Counted from the stretch's first letter, positions 24,818 through 34,070 are shown. The stretch: 49,304 bases of DNA from Candidatus Caribbeanibacter nitroreducens (GCA_947581645.1 CANPVF010000128.1:1-49304), one strand, 5' to 3'. Notes: generated from the letters alone by a model not told the origin. Numbers and translations are program-made.

Positions 24818-26250
24818 GCCGTGGCCGCCATCTCCTCCAGGCGCTCCACCGCCTGGTCGATCCGCGTCAGGGTCCGCTCCTTCTCCATCAGCTCCAGGAC
24901 CCGGAAGATCCCGGGGCTCACGGCGACGCCCATGAGGGCCACCCGGAGCGGATGGATCACCGTTCCGGCCCCCACGCCCCGCTCGTCGGCCAGGGCCCGG
25001 AGCTCCTGCTCCAGCGTGTCCGGCTCCCACTCGTCGATCTCCTCGAAGCAGCCCCGCAGCGCCTGCAGGTGGTCGGCCGCCTCACCGGGGTCGGCCCAGA
25101 AGCGCTCCACCGCCTCGTCCGTGTACTCGATGCGGTCGGCGAAGAAGGGGCGCGTCTGCTGCAGCAGCGCGTCCACGGTCCGCGGGCGGTCCTTCACGGC
25201 CTCCAGCACCCGGAGCAGCCGGGGGCGGTCGCCGTCCAGCTCCTCGTGCCCGACGCCACCCTCCTCCACGAGCCGCGGCGCCACGATCCCCGCGAGCTCC
25301 TCGGCGGAGCTGCCGGCGATGTACTGGCCGTTGATCCACTCCAGCTTGTCCGTGTCGAAGACGGCGCTCTTCGTGAGGATCCGGTCGAGGCTGAAGGCCT
25401 CGATCAGCTCCTCCCGATCCATGATCTCCCGGTCGTCGCCCGGCGACCAGCCCAGGAGAGCCAGGAAGTTCACCATGGCGCTCGGGAGGATGCCCCTCTC
25501 CCGAAAGGCCTCCACGGAGGCGGCCCCGTGTCGCTTCGAGAGCCGCTTGCCGTCGGGGCCCAGGATCATCGGCACGTGGGCGAAGGTCGGCTGCTCCTCG
25601 TCCAGCGCCTCGTATATGAGGCACTGCTTGGGGGTGTTGGAGACGTGGTCGTCGCCGCGGATCACGTGGGTGATCTCCATCTCCACGTCGTCCGAGACCA
25701 CGGCCATGTTGTAGAGGGGCGTGCCGTCGGAGCGGAGCACCACGAAGTCCTCGATGCTCTCGTTGTCGAAGGAGACGCGTCCCTGGACCGCGTCCTCCCA
25801 CGCGGTCTCCCCGGAGCGGGGCACGGCCAGGCGGAGGGCGTAGGGCTCGGCCCGTGCCCGGGCCGCCGAGTCCTCCTCGTCCAGCTCCCTGCAGCCACCG
25901 GGACAGCCGCCGCGGAAGGCCTCCTGGTCGGCCCCCTCCGAGACGTCGCAGAAGCAGCGGTAGGCCGCGCCGGCCTCCAGGAGGCGGCGCGCGTCCCGCT
26001 GGTGGCGCTCCAGCCCGTCGGCCTGGTGGAAGGGGCCCTCGTCGGGCTCCATGCCCAGCCACTCCAGGGCGCTGAGGATCGACCGGGTCATCTCGTCGCT
26101 GGACCGTTCCCGGTCGGTGTCCTCGATCCGGAGGACGAAGGTGCCGTCCTCCTTGCGGGCGAAGAGCCAGTTGAACAGCGCGGTTCGGGCCCCACCCACG
26201 TGCAGGTGGCCCGTGGGGCTCGGGGCGAAGCGGACTCTGGGTCTGCTCAT
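24814..26250 (-). CDS. gltX: Glutamyl-tRNA synthetase
   Basis: GltX charges tRNA-Glu, or both Glu and Gln tRNAs if a GatCAB pathway is present. The 478-residue protein has RFAPSPTGHLHVGGARTALFNW (HIGH-type motif), VLRIEDTDRERS, HVIRGDDHVSNTPKQ and the KMSKS equivalent KRLSKRHGA. A CxC...C element (CFCDVSEGADQEAFRGGCPGGC) in the zinc-binding region is retained. Length is typical. It is divergent from the thiolase gene and overlaps the downstream dehydrogenase. Confidence 0.96.
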   Translation of the reverse strand: MSRPRVRFAPSPTGHLHVGGARTALFNWLFARKEDGTFVLRIEDTDRERSSDEMTRSILSALEWLGMEPDEGPFHQADGLERHQRDARRLLEAGAAYRCFCDVSEGADQEAFRGGCPGGCRELDEEDSAARARAEPYALRLAVPRSGETAWEDAVQGRVSFDNESIEDFVVLRSDGTPLYNMAVVSDDVEMEITHVIRGDDHVSNTPKQCLIYEALDEEQPTFAHVPMILGPDGKRLSKRHGAASVEAFRERGILPSAMVNFLALLGWSPGDDREIMDREELIEAFSLDRILTKSAVFDTDKLEWINGQYIAGSSAEELAGIVAPRLVEEGGVGHEELDGDRPRLLRVLEAVKDRPRTVDALLQQTRPFFADRIEYTDEAVERFWADPGEAADHLQALRGCFEEIDEWEPDTLEQELRALADERGVGAGTVIHPLRVALMGVAVSPGIFRVLELMEKERTLTRIDQAVERLEEMAATA

Positions 26251-26374
26251 CGTATCAGTCGTCCAGGGTTGTCGGACCGAAGGCGGACGCGCCCACGGGC
26301 CCGCGGCGGTTGCGGGCGCCGCGGCGGCAGTTCACTTCTTTCTCTGTCGGTCTTCTCTGCCTGGAAGCTGCGTG

Positions 26375-26398
26375 CCAGCCCAACCGCCAGCCCAACCG
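26375..26398 (+). repeat. 12-bp perfect tandem repeat upstream of the thiolase
   Basis: CCAGCCCAACCG occurs twice in tandem without interruption, ending 14 bases before the thiolase ATG. It lies in the presumed 5' leader. No clear promoter of the window's common type was found upstream. Confidence 0.85.
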
Positions 26399-26412
26399 CA
26401 CACGGTGCCGCC

Positions 26413-27702
26413 ATGCCCGAAACCAACGACGCCTTCGTCGCGCCCGGCCTCCGGAGCCCCTTCGCCAAGATCGACCGGGAGCTCGGAGACCTGGACGGCC
26501 TGCAGCTGTCCGTGCCCGTGGTCCAGCAGACCGTGGTGGGGGAACGCGGTCCGTCGGAGGCGGGGCTGGTGGATCTGATGCTCTGGGGGTCGGTCATCCC
26601 CGATCTCGAGGTGAGCAACTGGGGCCGGGAAGTCTGGCTGGAGGCGGGCCTGGACCCGCTGGTCCCGGCGCAGGGCATCGTCCAGGCCTGCGGGACGAGC
26701 CTGGCCGCGGCGACCCACGCCGCCGGGCAGGTCCGATCGGGGCAGGTCGGACTGGCTCTGTGCGGCGGCGTCGAATCCATGTCCGGCGTGCAGATCGGTC
26801 TCCGGAAGGGCGCGAGTCGGGCGCTCCGACGGCTCGGCACCGCCGGCAGCCCCGGCGAAGCGCTCGGCGCCCTGGGCAGCGTGGGGCTCTCCGACCTGGG
26901 ACTGCACGTCCCCGAGGTCGAGGAGCGGACCACGGGGCTCTCCATGGGCGAGCACGCCGAGATCATGGCCAGGGACTGGGACATCCCGCGGGAGAAGCAG
27001 GACGAGGTGGCGGCGGCCAGCCACCACCGGGCCGCCGAGGCCCGGGAGGAGGGCTTCTTCCGGCCCCTGCTCGTGTCCCACGGCACGTTCGAGGCGGACC
27101 GTGACGGGATCGTCCGTCCGGACACCTCGGTGGAGGCGCTGGCCGGCCTGCCTCCGGCGTTCGACCGCGACCGCGGGACGCTGACCGCCGGGAACTCGAC
27201 CCCTCTCACCGACGGCGCCGCGGCGTGCTGGGTGGGCAGCGAGGCCGGGGTGGACCGACTTCCGGGCAGCGTCCCCCGGGCCCGGCTGGTGGACTGGCGG
27301 CAGGAGGCCGTGGACCTCCGGACCGAGGGGCTGCTCATGGCGCCGGCCGTGGCCCTGCCCCGGATGCTGGAGGAGCACGGCCTGAGCTACGACGACGTGG
27401 ATCTGTGGGAGATCCACGAGGCCTTCGCCGCGCAGGTGCTGTGCACGGTCCGGGCCCTGGAGAGCGAGGAGTGGCTCCGGGACCGCGTCGGAGTCTCCGG
27501 CGACCTCGGCCGGGTGCCCATCGACAGGATCAACCCCAACGGCGGGAGCATCGCCCTGGGCCACCCCTTCGCCGCCACCGGCGCCCGCATCCTCTCGCAG
27601 GCCGTCCGCGAGCTGGACCGTCGCCCGGCGGGGACTCTGGGTGTGGTGAGCATCTGTGCCGCTGGAGGGCTGGGGCACGTGGCCCTGCTGGAGGCCGCCT
27701 GA
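26413..27702 (+). CDS. Acetyl-CoA C-acyltransferase (FadI/HADHB-type thiolase)
   Basis: Thiolases cleave 3-ketoacyl-CoA with CoA in beta-oxidation or condense acetyl-CoA. The 429-residue protein has the nucleophile region GIVQACGTSLAAATHAA, the GGVESMSGVQIG segment, GLSMGEHAE, the IHEAFAAQVLCTV histidine motif and the C-terminal CAAGGLGHVALLEAA. CAAGGLG and the overall length match the FadI (trifunctional beta subunit) branch rather than AtoB. The start MPETNDAFVAPGLRSPFAK matches the usual thiolase beginning. No fadJ-like partner is in the window. Confidence 0.88.
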   Translation: MPETNDAFVAPGLRSPFAKIDRELGDLDGLQLSVPVVQQTVVGERGPSEAGLVDLMLWGSVIPDLEVSNWGREVWLEAGLDPLVPAQGIVQACGTSLAAATHAAGQVRSGQVGLALCGGVESMSGVQIGLRKGASRALRRLGTAGSPGEALGALGSVGLSDLGLHVPEVEERTTGLSMGEHAEIMARDWDIPREKQDEVAAASHHRAAEAREEGFFRPLLVSHGTFEADRDGIVRPDTSVEALAGLPPAFDRDRGTLTAGNSTPLTDGAAACWVGSEAGVDRLPGSVPRARLVDWRQEAVDLRTEGLLMAPAVALPRMLEEHGLSYDDVDLWEIHEAFAAQVLCTVRALESEEWLRDRVGVSGDLGRVPIDRINPNGGSIALGHPFAATGARILSQAVRELDRRPAGTLGVVSICAAGGLGHVALLEAA

Positions 27703-27704
27703 CA

Positions 27705-27743
27705 CCTCCGTCGCCCCCGCCCGGCGAACCGCCGGGACGGAGG
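27705..27743. terminator. Strong two-part hairpin between converging genes
   Basis: CCTCCGT (27705-27711) pairs with ACGGAGG (27737-27743), and inside it CCCGGCG-AAC-CGCCGGG (27720-27736) forms seven perfect pairs with a three-base loop. An eight-base bulge separates the arms on one side. It starts two bases after the thiolase stop and ends before the stop of the converging gene. No T-tract follows. Confidence 0.55.
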
Positions 27744-27754
27744 CGTCGCCGGGT

Positions 27755-28522
27755 TCAGAGCCGGGGAGCGACCTCCAGTGTCAGGAAGAGCTCGTGCTGG
27801 AGCTCCTGCTGGCCGGGGCGGTTGGCGGGCGCGAAGACGCTGACGTAGTCCGCCAGCTCACCGGCGAGGCGCACCCCGCCGACGCTCATCGACACGCCGA
27901 ACCCGACCCGGCCCGTCACGTCGGTGTGCTCGCCCGCGAAGCCGTCGTCCACGTGCACCTCGCACACGCTGTCCCCGAGGACGCACTCCCCCGTGTAGGC
28001 CGGCTCGCCGCCAAGGCGCTCGACCGTCGGCGCCGTGCTGAAGTCGTAGCGCTTCACGCCGACTCCGGCGTGGATGAAGGCGCTCGGCGTTCCGGGCGTC
28101 GTCACGGTCTCGTAGACGACGCCGCCGGTGGCCGTCCAGAGCGTGCCCTGGCTCCGGGCCGCACAGTGCTGCGGCTCCGACGTCGCGCCGCCGACGGGAC
28201 AGGTCAGGCTCTCGGTGAACATCTCGGCGCCGGGCGTCGCACGGGCGTCCGCCCGCACGGAGAAGGATCTGCCCACGGGGACCTCCACGGCGCCTCCGAT
28301 CGCCCATCCCGGGTTCAGCTCGGTCGTGAAGGCCTGGTTCCCGGCGGCGCTCCTGATGGTGCCGAGATCGGCGAGCGCGGTGGCCGGGCCTCCGAGCGCC
28401 GAGACGTGGATTCCGAGGCCGAGCAGGCCCTCGCCGCCCGGGCCCTGGGCCGATGCCGGTGACACCCCCAGCGCGAGAGCGAAGAAGACGGCAGACGCCG
28501 CGACCGCGAACCGAGACCTCAT
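27755..28522 (-). CDS. Exported beta-barrel-like protein, unknown function
   Basis: The 255-residue product has a clear signal peptide, MRSRFAVAASAVFFALALGVSPASAQ, with an Ala-x-Ala cleavage site. The mature part alternates hydrophobic and polar residues in short beta-like segments (GIHVSALGGPATALADL, AFIHAGVGVKRYDF, VTGRVGFGVSMSVGG), as in small outer-membrane barrels. It ends with LFLTLEVAPRL, compatible with a final barrel strand. Two pairs of cysteines (TCPVGG/HCAAR and ECVLGDSVCEV) could form disulfides. GGAAG precedes the ATG. It follows the heme A synthase gene and may be co-transcribed. No family is recognised. Confidence 0.72.
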   Translation of the reverse strand: MRSRFAVAASAVFFALALGVSPASAQGPGGEGLLGLGIHVSALGGPATALADLGTIRSAAGNQAFTTELNPGWAIGGAVEVPVGRSFSVRADARATPGAEMFTESLTCPVGGATSEPQHCAARSQGTLWTATGGVVYETVTTPGTPSAFIHAGVGVKRYDFSTAPTVERLGGEPAYTGECVLGDSVCEVHVDDGFAGEHTDVTGRVGFGVSMSVGGVRLAGELADYVSVFAPANRPGQQELQHELFLTLEVAPRL

Positions 28523-28562
28523 GGCTCTTCCTTCCGTGCGGATGAGTGTCGTGCTCCTCCGT

Positions 28563-29477
28563 TCAGCCGGCGTCGGAGGCAGGGTACCGGGAGACGGTCC
28601 ACCCGGCCACCACGAGGAGGGCGAAGGTCGCCGTGCCCAGGGTCACGTGGAGAGCGCGCACCGCCGTGGTGAACGCGCCCGTGACCAGCGCCGCCCCCAC
28701 GGCGAGCTGGACCAGCGCCACCACGGCGGCGGCGAGCGTCCACCTCCGGGGCACCGCATCGTCCGGGCGCCGCGAACGAACGTGGAGGGCCAGCAGGGGC
28801 ACTCCGGCCACGAACAGGTACGCCAGGAGCCGGTGCCCCCAGTGCACGTGGGTGCGCCACCCGCCCGCCGGCCACCACTGCCCGCTGCAGAGCGGGAACC
28901 CGGTGCACGCGGCGGCGGCATCGAGGTTGGCCACGAAGCCGCCGGCCAGGATGACCGCGAAGGCCGAGACGGCTCCCACCCACGTCCAGGTCGACGCCAC
29001 GTCCCGCCGCGGCGCCCGCCGGGAGGTGCCGGCCCGGGCCCATCCGACCAGGAGGGCGGCCAGCAGGAGCAGGGCGGTCCCCAGGTGGAGCATCACCGAG
29101 GCCGGCGGCAGCTCCAGCCGTACCGTCACGGCGCCCAGCAGGACCTGGACGACCAGGAGCACCGCGGCCACGGCCGTGATCTTCCGGTAGGGCGTCCACC
29201 GGCTGTCTCGTCCCGGCCACCAGGCCCAGGCGGTCACCGCGCCGACCAGCACGCCGATCCCCGCCGCCACCAGCCGATGGCTCCACTCGATGAAGGTGGC
29301 CAGGCTCATGGTGGGGATGAGCTGGCCGTTGCACAGCGGCCAGTCGTCGCCGCACCCCATGCCGCTCCCGGTGATGCGAACCACCCCGCCGAGAACGATC
29401 AGCAGGTAGGTCGCCACCGAGGCGATCGCCACGAGGGTCCGCCAGCGCCGCAGGGAGTCCTCCTCGGACACGGTCAC
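28563..29477 (-). CDS. ctaA: Heme A synthase (COX15/CtaA family)
   Basis: CtaA oxidises the C8 methyl of heme O to give heme A for aa3-type oxidases. The 304-residue membrane protein shows eight probable helices in two similar halves. The first extracytoplasmic loop has ITGSGMGCGDDWPLCNG, and the second half repeats a cysteine pair in ACTGFPLCSGQWWP. Histidines sit in FIEWSHRLVAAG, LHLGTALL, HVHWGHRLLAY and LHVTLG, matching heme ligands of the family. The start is GTG, one base after the stop of the thioredoxin-like gene. Confidence 0.92.
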   Translation of the reverse strand: MTVSEEDSLRRWRTLVAIASVATYLLIVLGGVVRITGSGMGCGDDWPLCNGQLIPTMSLATFIEWSHRLVAAGIGVLVGAVTAWAWWPGRDSRWTPYRKITAVAAVLLVVQVLLGAVTVRLELPPASVMLHLGTALLLLAALLVGWARAGTSRRAPRRDVASTWTWVGAVSAFAVILAGGFVANLDAAAACTGFPLCSGQWWPAGGWRTHVHWGHRLLAYLFVAGVPLLALHVRSRRPDDAVPRRWTLAAAVVALVQLAVGAALVTGAFTTAVRALHVTLGTATFALLVVAGWTVSRYPASDAG

Positions 29478-29478
29478 C

Positions 29479-30249
29479 TCACTTCGAGGTCGGGCCGCGC
29501 CGCTGGCGCGCCGGGTCCGTGCCTTCCGGTCCCGGGGGAGCGGATGAGGAGTCCAGCAGCGCCCGCACGTCGTCGCTCAGCACCTCGTAGGTCTGGGCTC
29601 CCATGTACCGGCGCCGGATGACCCCCCGCCGGTCGACGAGGAGCGTCGTCGGGAGCCCGACGGCCCGGTACTCCGTGGCCGCCGTGCCGGGATCCGACAG
29701 CCAGACGGGATAGTTGATCCCGTATTCCTCTCCGAACTCCTGTATCTCCTGCCGCGATCCCGAGGAGACGGCGACGCCCACGACGCTGGCGCCCTCCGAG
29801 CTGAGCGAGTCCTGCAGTCGGCTCAGCTCCGGGATCTCCCGCTTGCAGGGCGGGCACCACGTGGCCCAGAAGTTCAGCACCACGACCCGTCCTCTCAGCC
29901 CTCCCAGGGACGCCGTGTCGCCGGCGAGGGTCCGGAAGGTGATCACCGGAGCGGGAATCGAGAGCCAGCGGCTCCGCCCGGACTTCGAGCGGACTCGCGC
30001 GCGCCCCTCCGATGCCGCGGGGGCTTCGGCCCGTGCGCCGGCGGCCGATTCCGCCGCCCCATCGGACGCGCCCCCGGCCTGGCGGTAGCCCTCGGCGGCG
30101 TACCAGGCCATGGCCACGGCGACGGCCAGGCCGGCCGCGGCGAACAGGGTCCCCACGACCCACTTCGTGCCGACGCCGTCGCCGGCGGAGGACCCGTCGG
30201 GACCGTGTCCGGTCCCCTCCCCACGTCGCTCCAGCTCGTCTTCGCCCAT
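29479..30249 (-). CDS. Membrane-anchored TlpA/ResA-like thioredoxin
   Basis: The 256-residue product has an N-terminal membrane anchor (WVVGTLFAAAGLAVAVAMAWYAA) after about 30 polar residues, a Gly/Ala-rich linker, and a thioredoxin domain from about residue 105. VVVLNFWATWCPPCKREIPELSRLQ contains the CPPC redox motif. VGVAVSSGSRQEIQEFGEEYGI, the cis-proline VGLPTTLLVDRRG and a C-terminal helix follow. Such proteins reduce cytochrome c cysteines or other extracytoplasmic disulfides. Its position just before heme A synthase supports a role in cytochrome oxidase or cytochrome c assembly. The chosen ATG at 30249 removes an implausible long N-terminal extension of the track ORF. Confidence 0.86.
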   Translation of the reverse strand: MGEDELERRGEGTGHGPDGSSAGDGVGTKWVVGTLFAAAGLAVAVAMAWYAAEGYRQAGGASDGAAESAAGARAEAPAASEGRARVRSKSGRSRWLSIPAPVITFRTLAGDTASLGGLRGRVVVLNFWATWCPPCKREIPELSRLQDSLSSEGASVVGVAVSSGSRQEIQEFGEEYGINYPVWLSDPGTAATEYRAVGLPTTLLVDRRGVIRRRYMGAQTYEVLSDDVRALLDSSSAPPGPEGTDPARQRRGPTSK

Positions 30250-30541
30250 GATGCCGTCTCGTCGTCCCTGATGCTCGAGTGCTGAAGCGGTGCTCTCCGT
30301 CGATCGCGCACCGGCGGTGCCGCGCCCGGTCCGGCCTCCATACCCCCGGCCGGCGCCTCCACGTTCCGCGCTCCGCGGAAACGACCGATTCGGACGGGGC
30401 CCCGTCCCCCGGCTCCGCATGCTGGCCGCACCGCGGCGCGCACTCCATGTTGACCAGCGCGGCCGATCGCCGGCCGCGTCCCGGACGTCCAGCGCGACCC
30501 GGGACCCGGATGCAGCGCCGACCGTCGGGAGGCCGAGTCCC
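30250..30541. other. Divergent intergenic region, no element recognised
   Basis: This 292-base GC-rich stretch separates the thioredoxin-like gene from the methyltransferase. I found no TTnnnn-N17-nAGnnT promoter, hairpin or convincing ORF. The methyltransferase frame stays open through most of it, so the start of that gene could lie further upstream. Confidence 0.4.
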
Positions 30542-31330
30542 GTGTCAGGCGGAGCTCCACGCCGCATCGATCGGATCCGGAGCACCGTCGGCTACTATCG
30601 CTCCGTGGCCCCGCACATCGAGCGGGAGCTCACGGAACGTCCCGACCGCCGGTTCTGGATCGGACTCGCGGAGGAGCACCCCGACGCCCGGGTCGTCGAG
30701 GTGGGCTGCGGCACGGGCCGGGTGACGACCCTCCTGGCGCCGCGCGTCCGGCGCGTCGCCGCCGTCGACCTGTCGCCGGACATGCTTCGTCGAGCGCGGC
30801 GCAAGTTCCCGGAGAACGGGGCCGTCGACCTGGTCCGCGGCGACGTGCTCCACCTGCCGCTCCGCCGGCGGTTCGACCTGGGCGTGGCCGCCAACGGCGT
30901 CTTCTCGCACCTGCTCCGCGACGGAGAGCGGCTCCGCGCCCTCCGTCAGATCCGGACCTGCCTGCGTCCGGGCGCCACGATCCTCGTGGATGCCTTCTGG
31001 CTCTCCCGTGACCGCCGCTCCCGGTGTGCTCCGCCGGAGGGAGATCGCCGTTCCCGCACCCTCACCGGCGAAACCGGGCCGCTCCGAATGGCCGAGCGGT
31101 GGCTGTGCGATCCGGATTCGGCTCGCTGCCGCGTGACCTGTCGATACCGGCATCCGGACGGAACCACCGAGCGGGCCGAGTCCGTGCTCCGGTACTGGAC
31201 CGGAGCCGAGGTGCGCCGGCTCTTCTCCGAGGCCGGCCTCGAGCTCACCGCCACCTGGGGCGACTACGAGCGCGGCGGATGGAGCCGCGACTCGAAGCGC
31301 CTGGTGATCCGGGCTCGGCGCCCCGCCTGA
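30542..31330 (+). CDS. Class I SAM-dependent methyltransferase, substrate unknown
   Basis: The conserved part starts STVGYYRSVAPHIERELTERPDRRFW and has the SAM-binding motif I VVEVGCGTGRVTTLLAP, acidic motif VAAVDLSPDMLRRARRKFP, then LVRGDVLHLPLRRRFDLGVAANGVFSHL and CLRPGATILVDAFWL. The C-terminal part, YRHPDGTTERAESVLRYWT, resembles small-molecule methyltransferases. The GTG at 30542, with GGGAGG nine bases upstream, gives 262 residues and a compact domain. The track start adds 84 residues of low-complexity sequence. It stands alone on the plus strand. Confidence 0.82.
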   Translation: MSGGAPRRIDRIRSTVGYYRSVAPHIERELTERPDRRFWIGLAEEHPDARVVEVGCGTGRVTTLLAPRVRRVAAVDLSPDMLRRARRKFPENGAVDLVRGDVLHLPLRRRFDLGVAANGVFSHLLRDGERLRALRQIRTCLRPGATILVDAFWLSRDRRSRCAPPEGDRRSRTLTGETGPLRMAERWLCDPDSARCRVTCRYRHPDGTTERAESVLRYWTGAEVRRLFSEAGLELTATWGDYERGGWSRDSKRLVIRARRPA

Positions 31331-31349
31331 GCCCCCCCGGAGACCGCGG

Positions 31350-33953
31350 TCAGCCGCCTCCCCCGCCGATGGGACTGCCGGGCGGGAGGTCCGGTACCCG
31401 GGCCGGCGGCGTCGTCCCCTCCGGCCTCTCCTGCCAGCGGCGAATGTCGTCGAGTGCCAGGCTCTGGTGCGGGGTGAGCTGCTCCCGGCCCTCCAGCCAG
31501 TCCGCCAGCCCGTCGATGCGATCGGAGAGGACGGCCCGGACGAGCTCCGTGTTGCCGGCGCTCCCGGCTTCCTCCATGAGGTGGTGCAGGACCACGCTCT
31601 CCACGGTCTGCTGCACGGCGTTCCGGTACGGGTCGTCCGGGTCCGGCGCGCGCCAGGTCCGGGCGATCGTGCTGTCCACGACCGCCGCGAGCCCCGGGAG
31701 CTCCGCTCTCCGGCGATGCTGCTCCACCAGCCGCGCCATCCGCTCCGGCTGCAGCAGATACCGCAGCGTGTACCGGGCCGACGACGCCGCCACGCCCAGC
31801 GGGTCGAAGGTCGGGTACGTCCGCCTGGCGAAGGTCTCGCCCTCGGCCATTCCGAAGGCCCGGGGGGGAATCATCTGCAGCACGTTCTCGGGAAGGGCCA
31901 GGAACTCCGGCTCCAGGCTCCGCAGCAGGCCGTCCAGGGCCGTGTGCTGCGTGGACGCCGTCACCGGCTCGATCACCATCTGGCCGTCGCCCCGGAGCGC
32001 GTAGTTGTAGTCGTAGCCGCCCAGGCTGTGGGCCGCCACCTCCAGCTGATACCGATGGTGCAGGTAGAGCGGCACCAGCACCTCCTCGAGCCCCGCCATG
32101 GGCTTGCCGGGCCGGATCGTCTCCGGCCCGAAGTTCTCGAGCCCGATGCGGCGCACCCTGTACTCGTGTGACAGGTACTCGGCCGGCTGCTGGCCGTTGT
32201 CCCACAGGCCGGCCAGGGCGTGGGCCGCCCCCTCGGGCCGGGCGTCCTGGTCCGAGATGAACCGGATGCCGCGCTCGAGGCCGTCCCGGACGACGGAGTC
32301 CAGCGCGGCGGCCTCCTCCCTGCCCTCGGGGAAGTCCTGGTACAGCCAGGTCACCGCGAATTCGTCGTACTCGCCGATGCCGACGTCGTAGGCGTTGGAC
32401 AGGTCGAGCTGCCCCTCGCCGGTGATCTCGACCAGCGGCGCCGGATAGTCCATGACGCTGGCACGGCCGCCGTAGGTGCTGGCGATGTAGTTGTGGGAGA
32501 AGCCGAGCGTGTGCCCCACCTCGTGCGCCGACAGCTGACGCACCCGGGCCAGGGCCAGCTCCCGCGGGCCGGTCTCCTGCTGCGTGACGCTGGCCAGGTA
32601 GCCGAAGGACGGACCGGCGCTGAGATCGCAGGCGGGAATCCCCGCGCCCCCGGAGGCCCGCTCCTCGCCGGCCGCCCCCGCTCCGCCCGTGCCGGCTCCG
32701 AAGGGCGGCGCGAGCCCCTTGCCGATCAGGTAGTCCTGCCGCAGCCGGAGGCTGCCCAGGTTCACGTTCGCCTTCAGGATCTCGCCGGTCCGGGGGTCCA
32801 CCACCGAGGACCCGTACGACCAGCCTCGTGTCCGCCGGTGCGTCCAGTGGATCATGTTGTACCGGATGTCCTGGGGGTCGGCGCTGTCCGGCAGCACCCG
32901 CACCCGGAACGCGTCCTCGTATCCCGCGGCCTCGAAGGCCTGGTCCCACCACGACGCGCCCTCCACCAGCGCGCTCCGGATCGGCTCCGGAGTCCCGGGG
33001 TCGACGTAGTAGACCAGCGGCTCCACCGGCGGCGACGAAGCGGAGCCGGGGTCCTCCTTCTGCAGGCGGTGGCGGCTGGCCCACCGGACCTCGAGCTCCC
33101 GGTCGATGGGCGACGAGTAGTCCTGGAAGCTGATGCCGAACGCCCCCACCCTCGGGTCCACCGGCCGGGGGTCGTAGCCCGCCGTGTCGGGCAGCTCCAC
33201 CAGGGAGTGGTGGACGCGGAGCGTCACGGCCTCGCCGTCCGCCGCCGTCGCCCGGACCAGGTCACCCGGATCCTCGGTGGTGAACGTGAGGCTGGCCTCC
33301 ACCTCCGTGTTCCGGGGAAAGGCCTTCGTGCGGGGCAGGTGGACCGCGCTGCGGGACGGCTCCAGGCTGTAGCTCCCCTGCCCCGTCTCCTCCAGCGTCT
33401 GGGCGATGTCGTGGGCGTCGCGGAGGAAGAAGTCGGTGGCGTCCACCAGCACGCGCTCGCCGCTCTCCGCCACCGCCTCGAAGCCCCACAGGGTGGCCCG
33501 CGCGAAGGCGTCGTCCACGGCGGCCACCTCGGCGGAATCCGCGTCGCGGGCCCGGTACCGGTAGTTGGGCTCCTCCAGGAGCACCTTCGGGCCGACCCGC
33601 CGAAATTCCGCCACGTGCGTCTCGCCCAGCTGTCCCCGGTCGAGCCCCACCGGGTTGCTGCCCAGGCCGGCGGCAAGCGAGACCTGGTACAGGAACTCGG
33701 TGTCCCACCGATCGATCTCCCAGTACAGCTTCCCCGTCTCCCGGTCCCAGTAGAGGTCGAAGAACCCCTCCAGGGCGTCCATCCCCTCCGTCTTCTCCTC
33801 GATCGTCGGGAGCTCTTCCGTCTCCTGCTCGGTCTCCTGGAGTCCGGCCGCCGGGGCCGCGGCCAGCAGGAGCACGAGCGCCGCGGCGACGGCGGCGCGG
33901 GAGAGGAGAGCGGCGAGGGGCGTGCCTGGCGACGGGCTCGGGGTCTCCGGCAT
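31350..33953 (-). CDS. Large exported zinc-dependent metalloprotease (DUF5117/DUF4953 type)
   Basis: The 867-residue protein has an N-terminal signal segment (LLSRAAVAAALVLLLAAAPAAG). It follows the pattern of large secreted metalloproteases of Bacteroidetes and Gemmatimonadota: EGFFDLYWDRETGKLYWEI and FLYQVSLAAGLGSNPVGLDRGQ early, VYYVDPGTPEPIRSALVEGASWWDQAFEAAG in the middle, and the zinc motif SAHEVGHTLGFSHNYIAS. HEVGHTLGFSHN corresponds to HExxHxxGxxH. Domain names are assigned from memory of these motifs. GGAGG lies six bases before the ATG and a candidate promoter lies about 45 bases upstream. The C-terminal 300 residues are helical. Confidence 0.87.
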   Translation of the reverse strand: MPETPSPSPGTPLAALLSRAAVAAALVLLLAAAPAAGLQETEQETEELPTIEEKTEGMDALEGFFDLYWDRETGKLYWEIDRWDTEFLYQVSLAAGLGSNPVGLDRGQLGETHVAEFRRVGPKVLLEEPNYRYRARDADSAEVAAVDDAFARATLWGFEAVAESGERVLVDATDFFLRDAHDIAQTLEETGQGSYSLEPSRSAVHLPRTKAFPRNTEVEASLTFTTEDPGDLVRATAADGEAVTLRVHHSLVELPDTAGYDPRPVDPRVGAFGISFQDYSSPIDRELEVRWASRHRLQKEDPGSASSPPVEPLVYYVDPGTPEPIRSALVEGASWWDQAFEAAGYEDAFRVRVLPDSADPQDIRYNMIHWTHRRTRGWSYGSSVVDPRTGEILKANVNLGSLRLRQDYLIGKGLAPPFGAGTGGAGAAGEERASGGAGIPACDLSAGPSFGYLASVTQQETGPRELALARVRQLSAHEVGHTLGFSHNYIASTYGGRASVMDYPAPLVEITGEGQLDLSNAYDVGIGEYDEFAVTWLYQDFPEGREEAAALDSVVRDGLERGIRFISDQDARPEGAAHALAGLWDNGQQPAEYLSHEYRVRRIGLENFGPETIRPGKPMAGLEEVLVPLYLHHRYQLEVAAHSLGGYDYNYALRGDGQMVIEPVTASTQHTALDGLLRSLEPEFLALPENVLQMIPPRAFGMAEGETFARRTYPTFDPLGVAASSARYTLRYLLQPERMARLVEQHRRRAELPGLAAVVDSTIARTWRAPDPDDPYRNAVQQTVESVVLHHLMEEAGSAGNTELVRAVLSDRIDGLADWLEGREQLTPHQSLALDDIRRWQERPEGTTPPARVPDLPPGSPIGGGGG

Positions 33954-33997
33954 GTGATGCCTCCAGGTGGGTGTGCGGCACGGCGAGGAGAGGCCGC

Positions 33998-34026
33998 AAT
34001 CTTCGAGCGCCCGCCTGCCCCCGCAA
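33998..34026 (-). promoter_or_regulatory. Candidate metalloprotease promoter TTGCGG-N17-AAGATT
   Basis: On the minus strand TTGCGG (34021-34026) is followed after exactly 17 bases by AAGATT (33998-34003). The hemY candidate promoter has the same AAGATT and spacer. The leader to the ATG would be about 38 bases. Confidence 0.42.
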
Positions 34027-34070
34027 CCGGCGGCCGGCGGTCGGGAACGGGGGCGCTGATCGCCTTTCTG

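Noticed and set aside
28563-29477. Second selenoprotein or iron-sulfur site in heme A synthase
   Set aside because: The cysteine pairs are normal for the COX15/CtaA family and no in-frame stop is involved.
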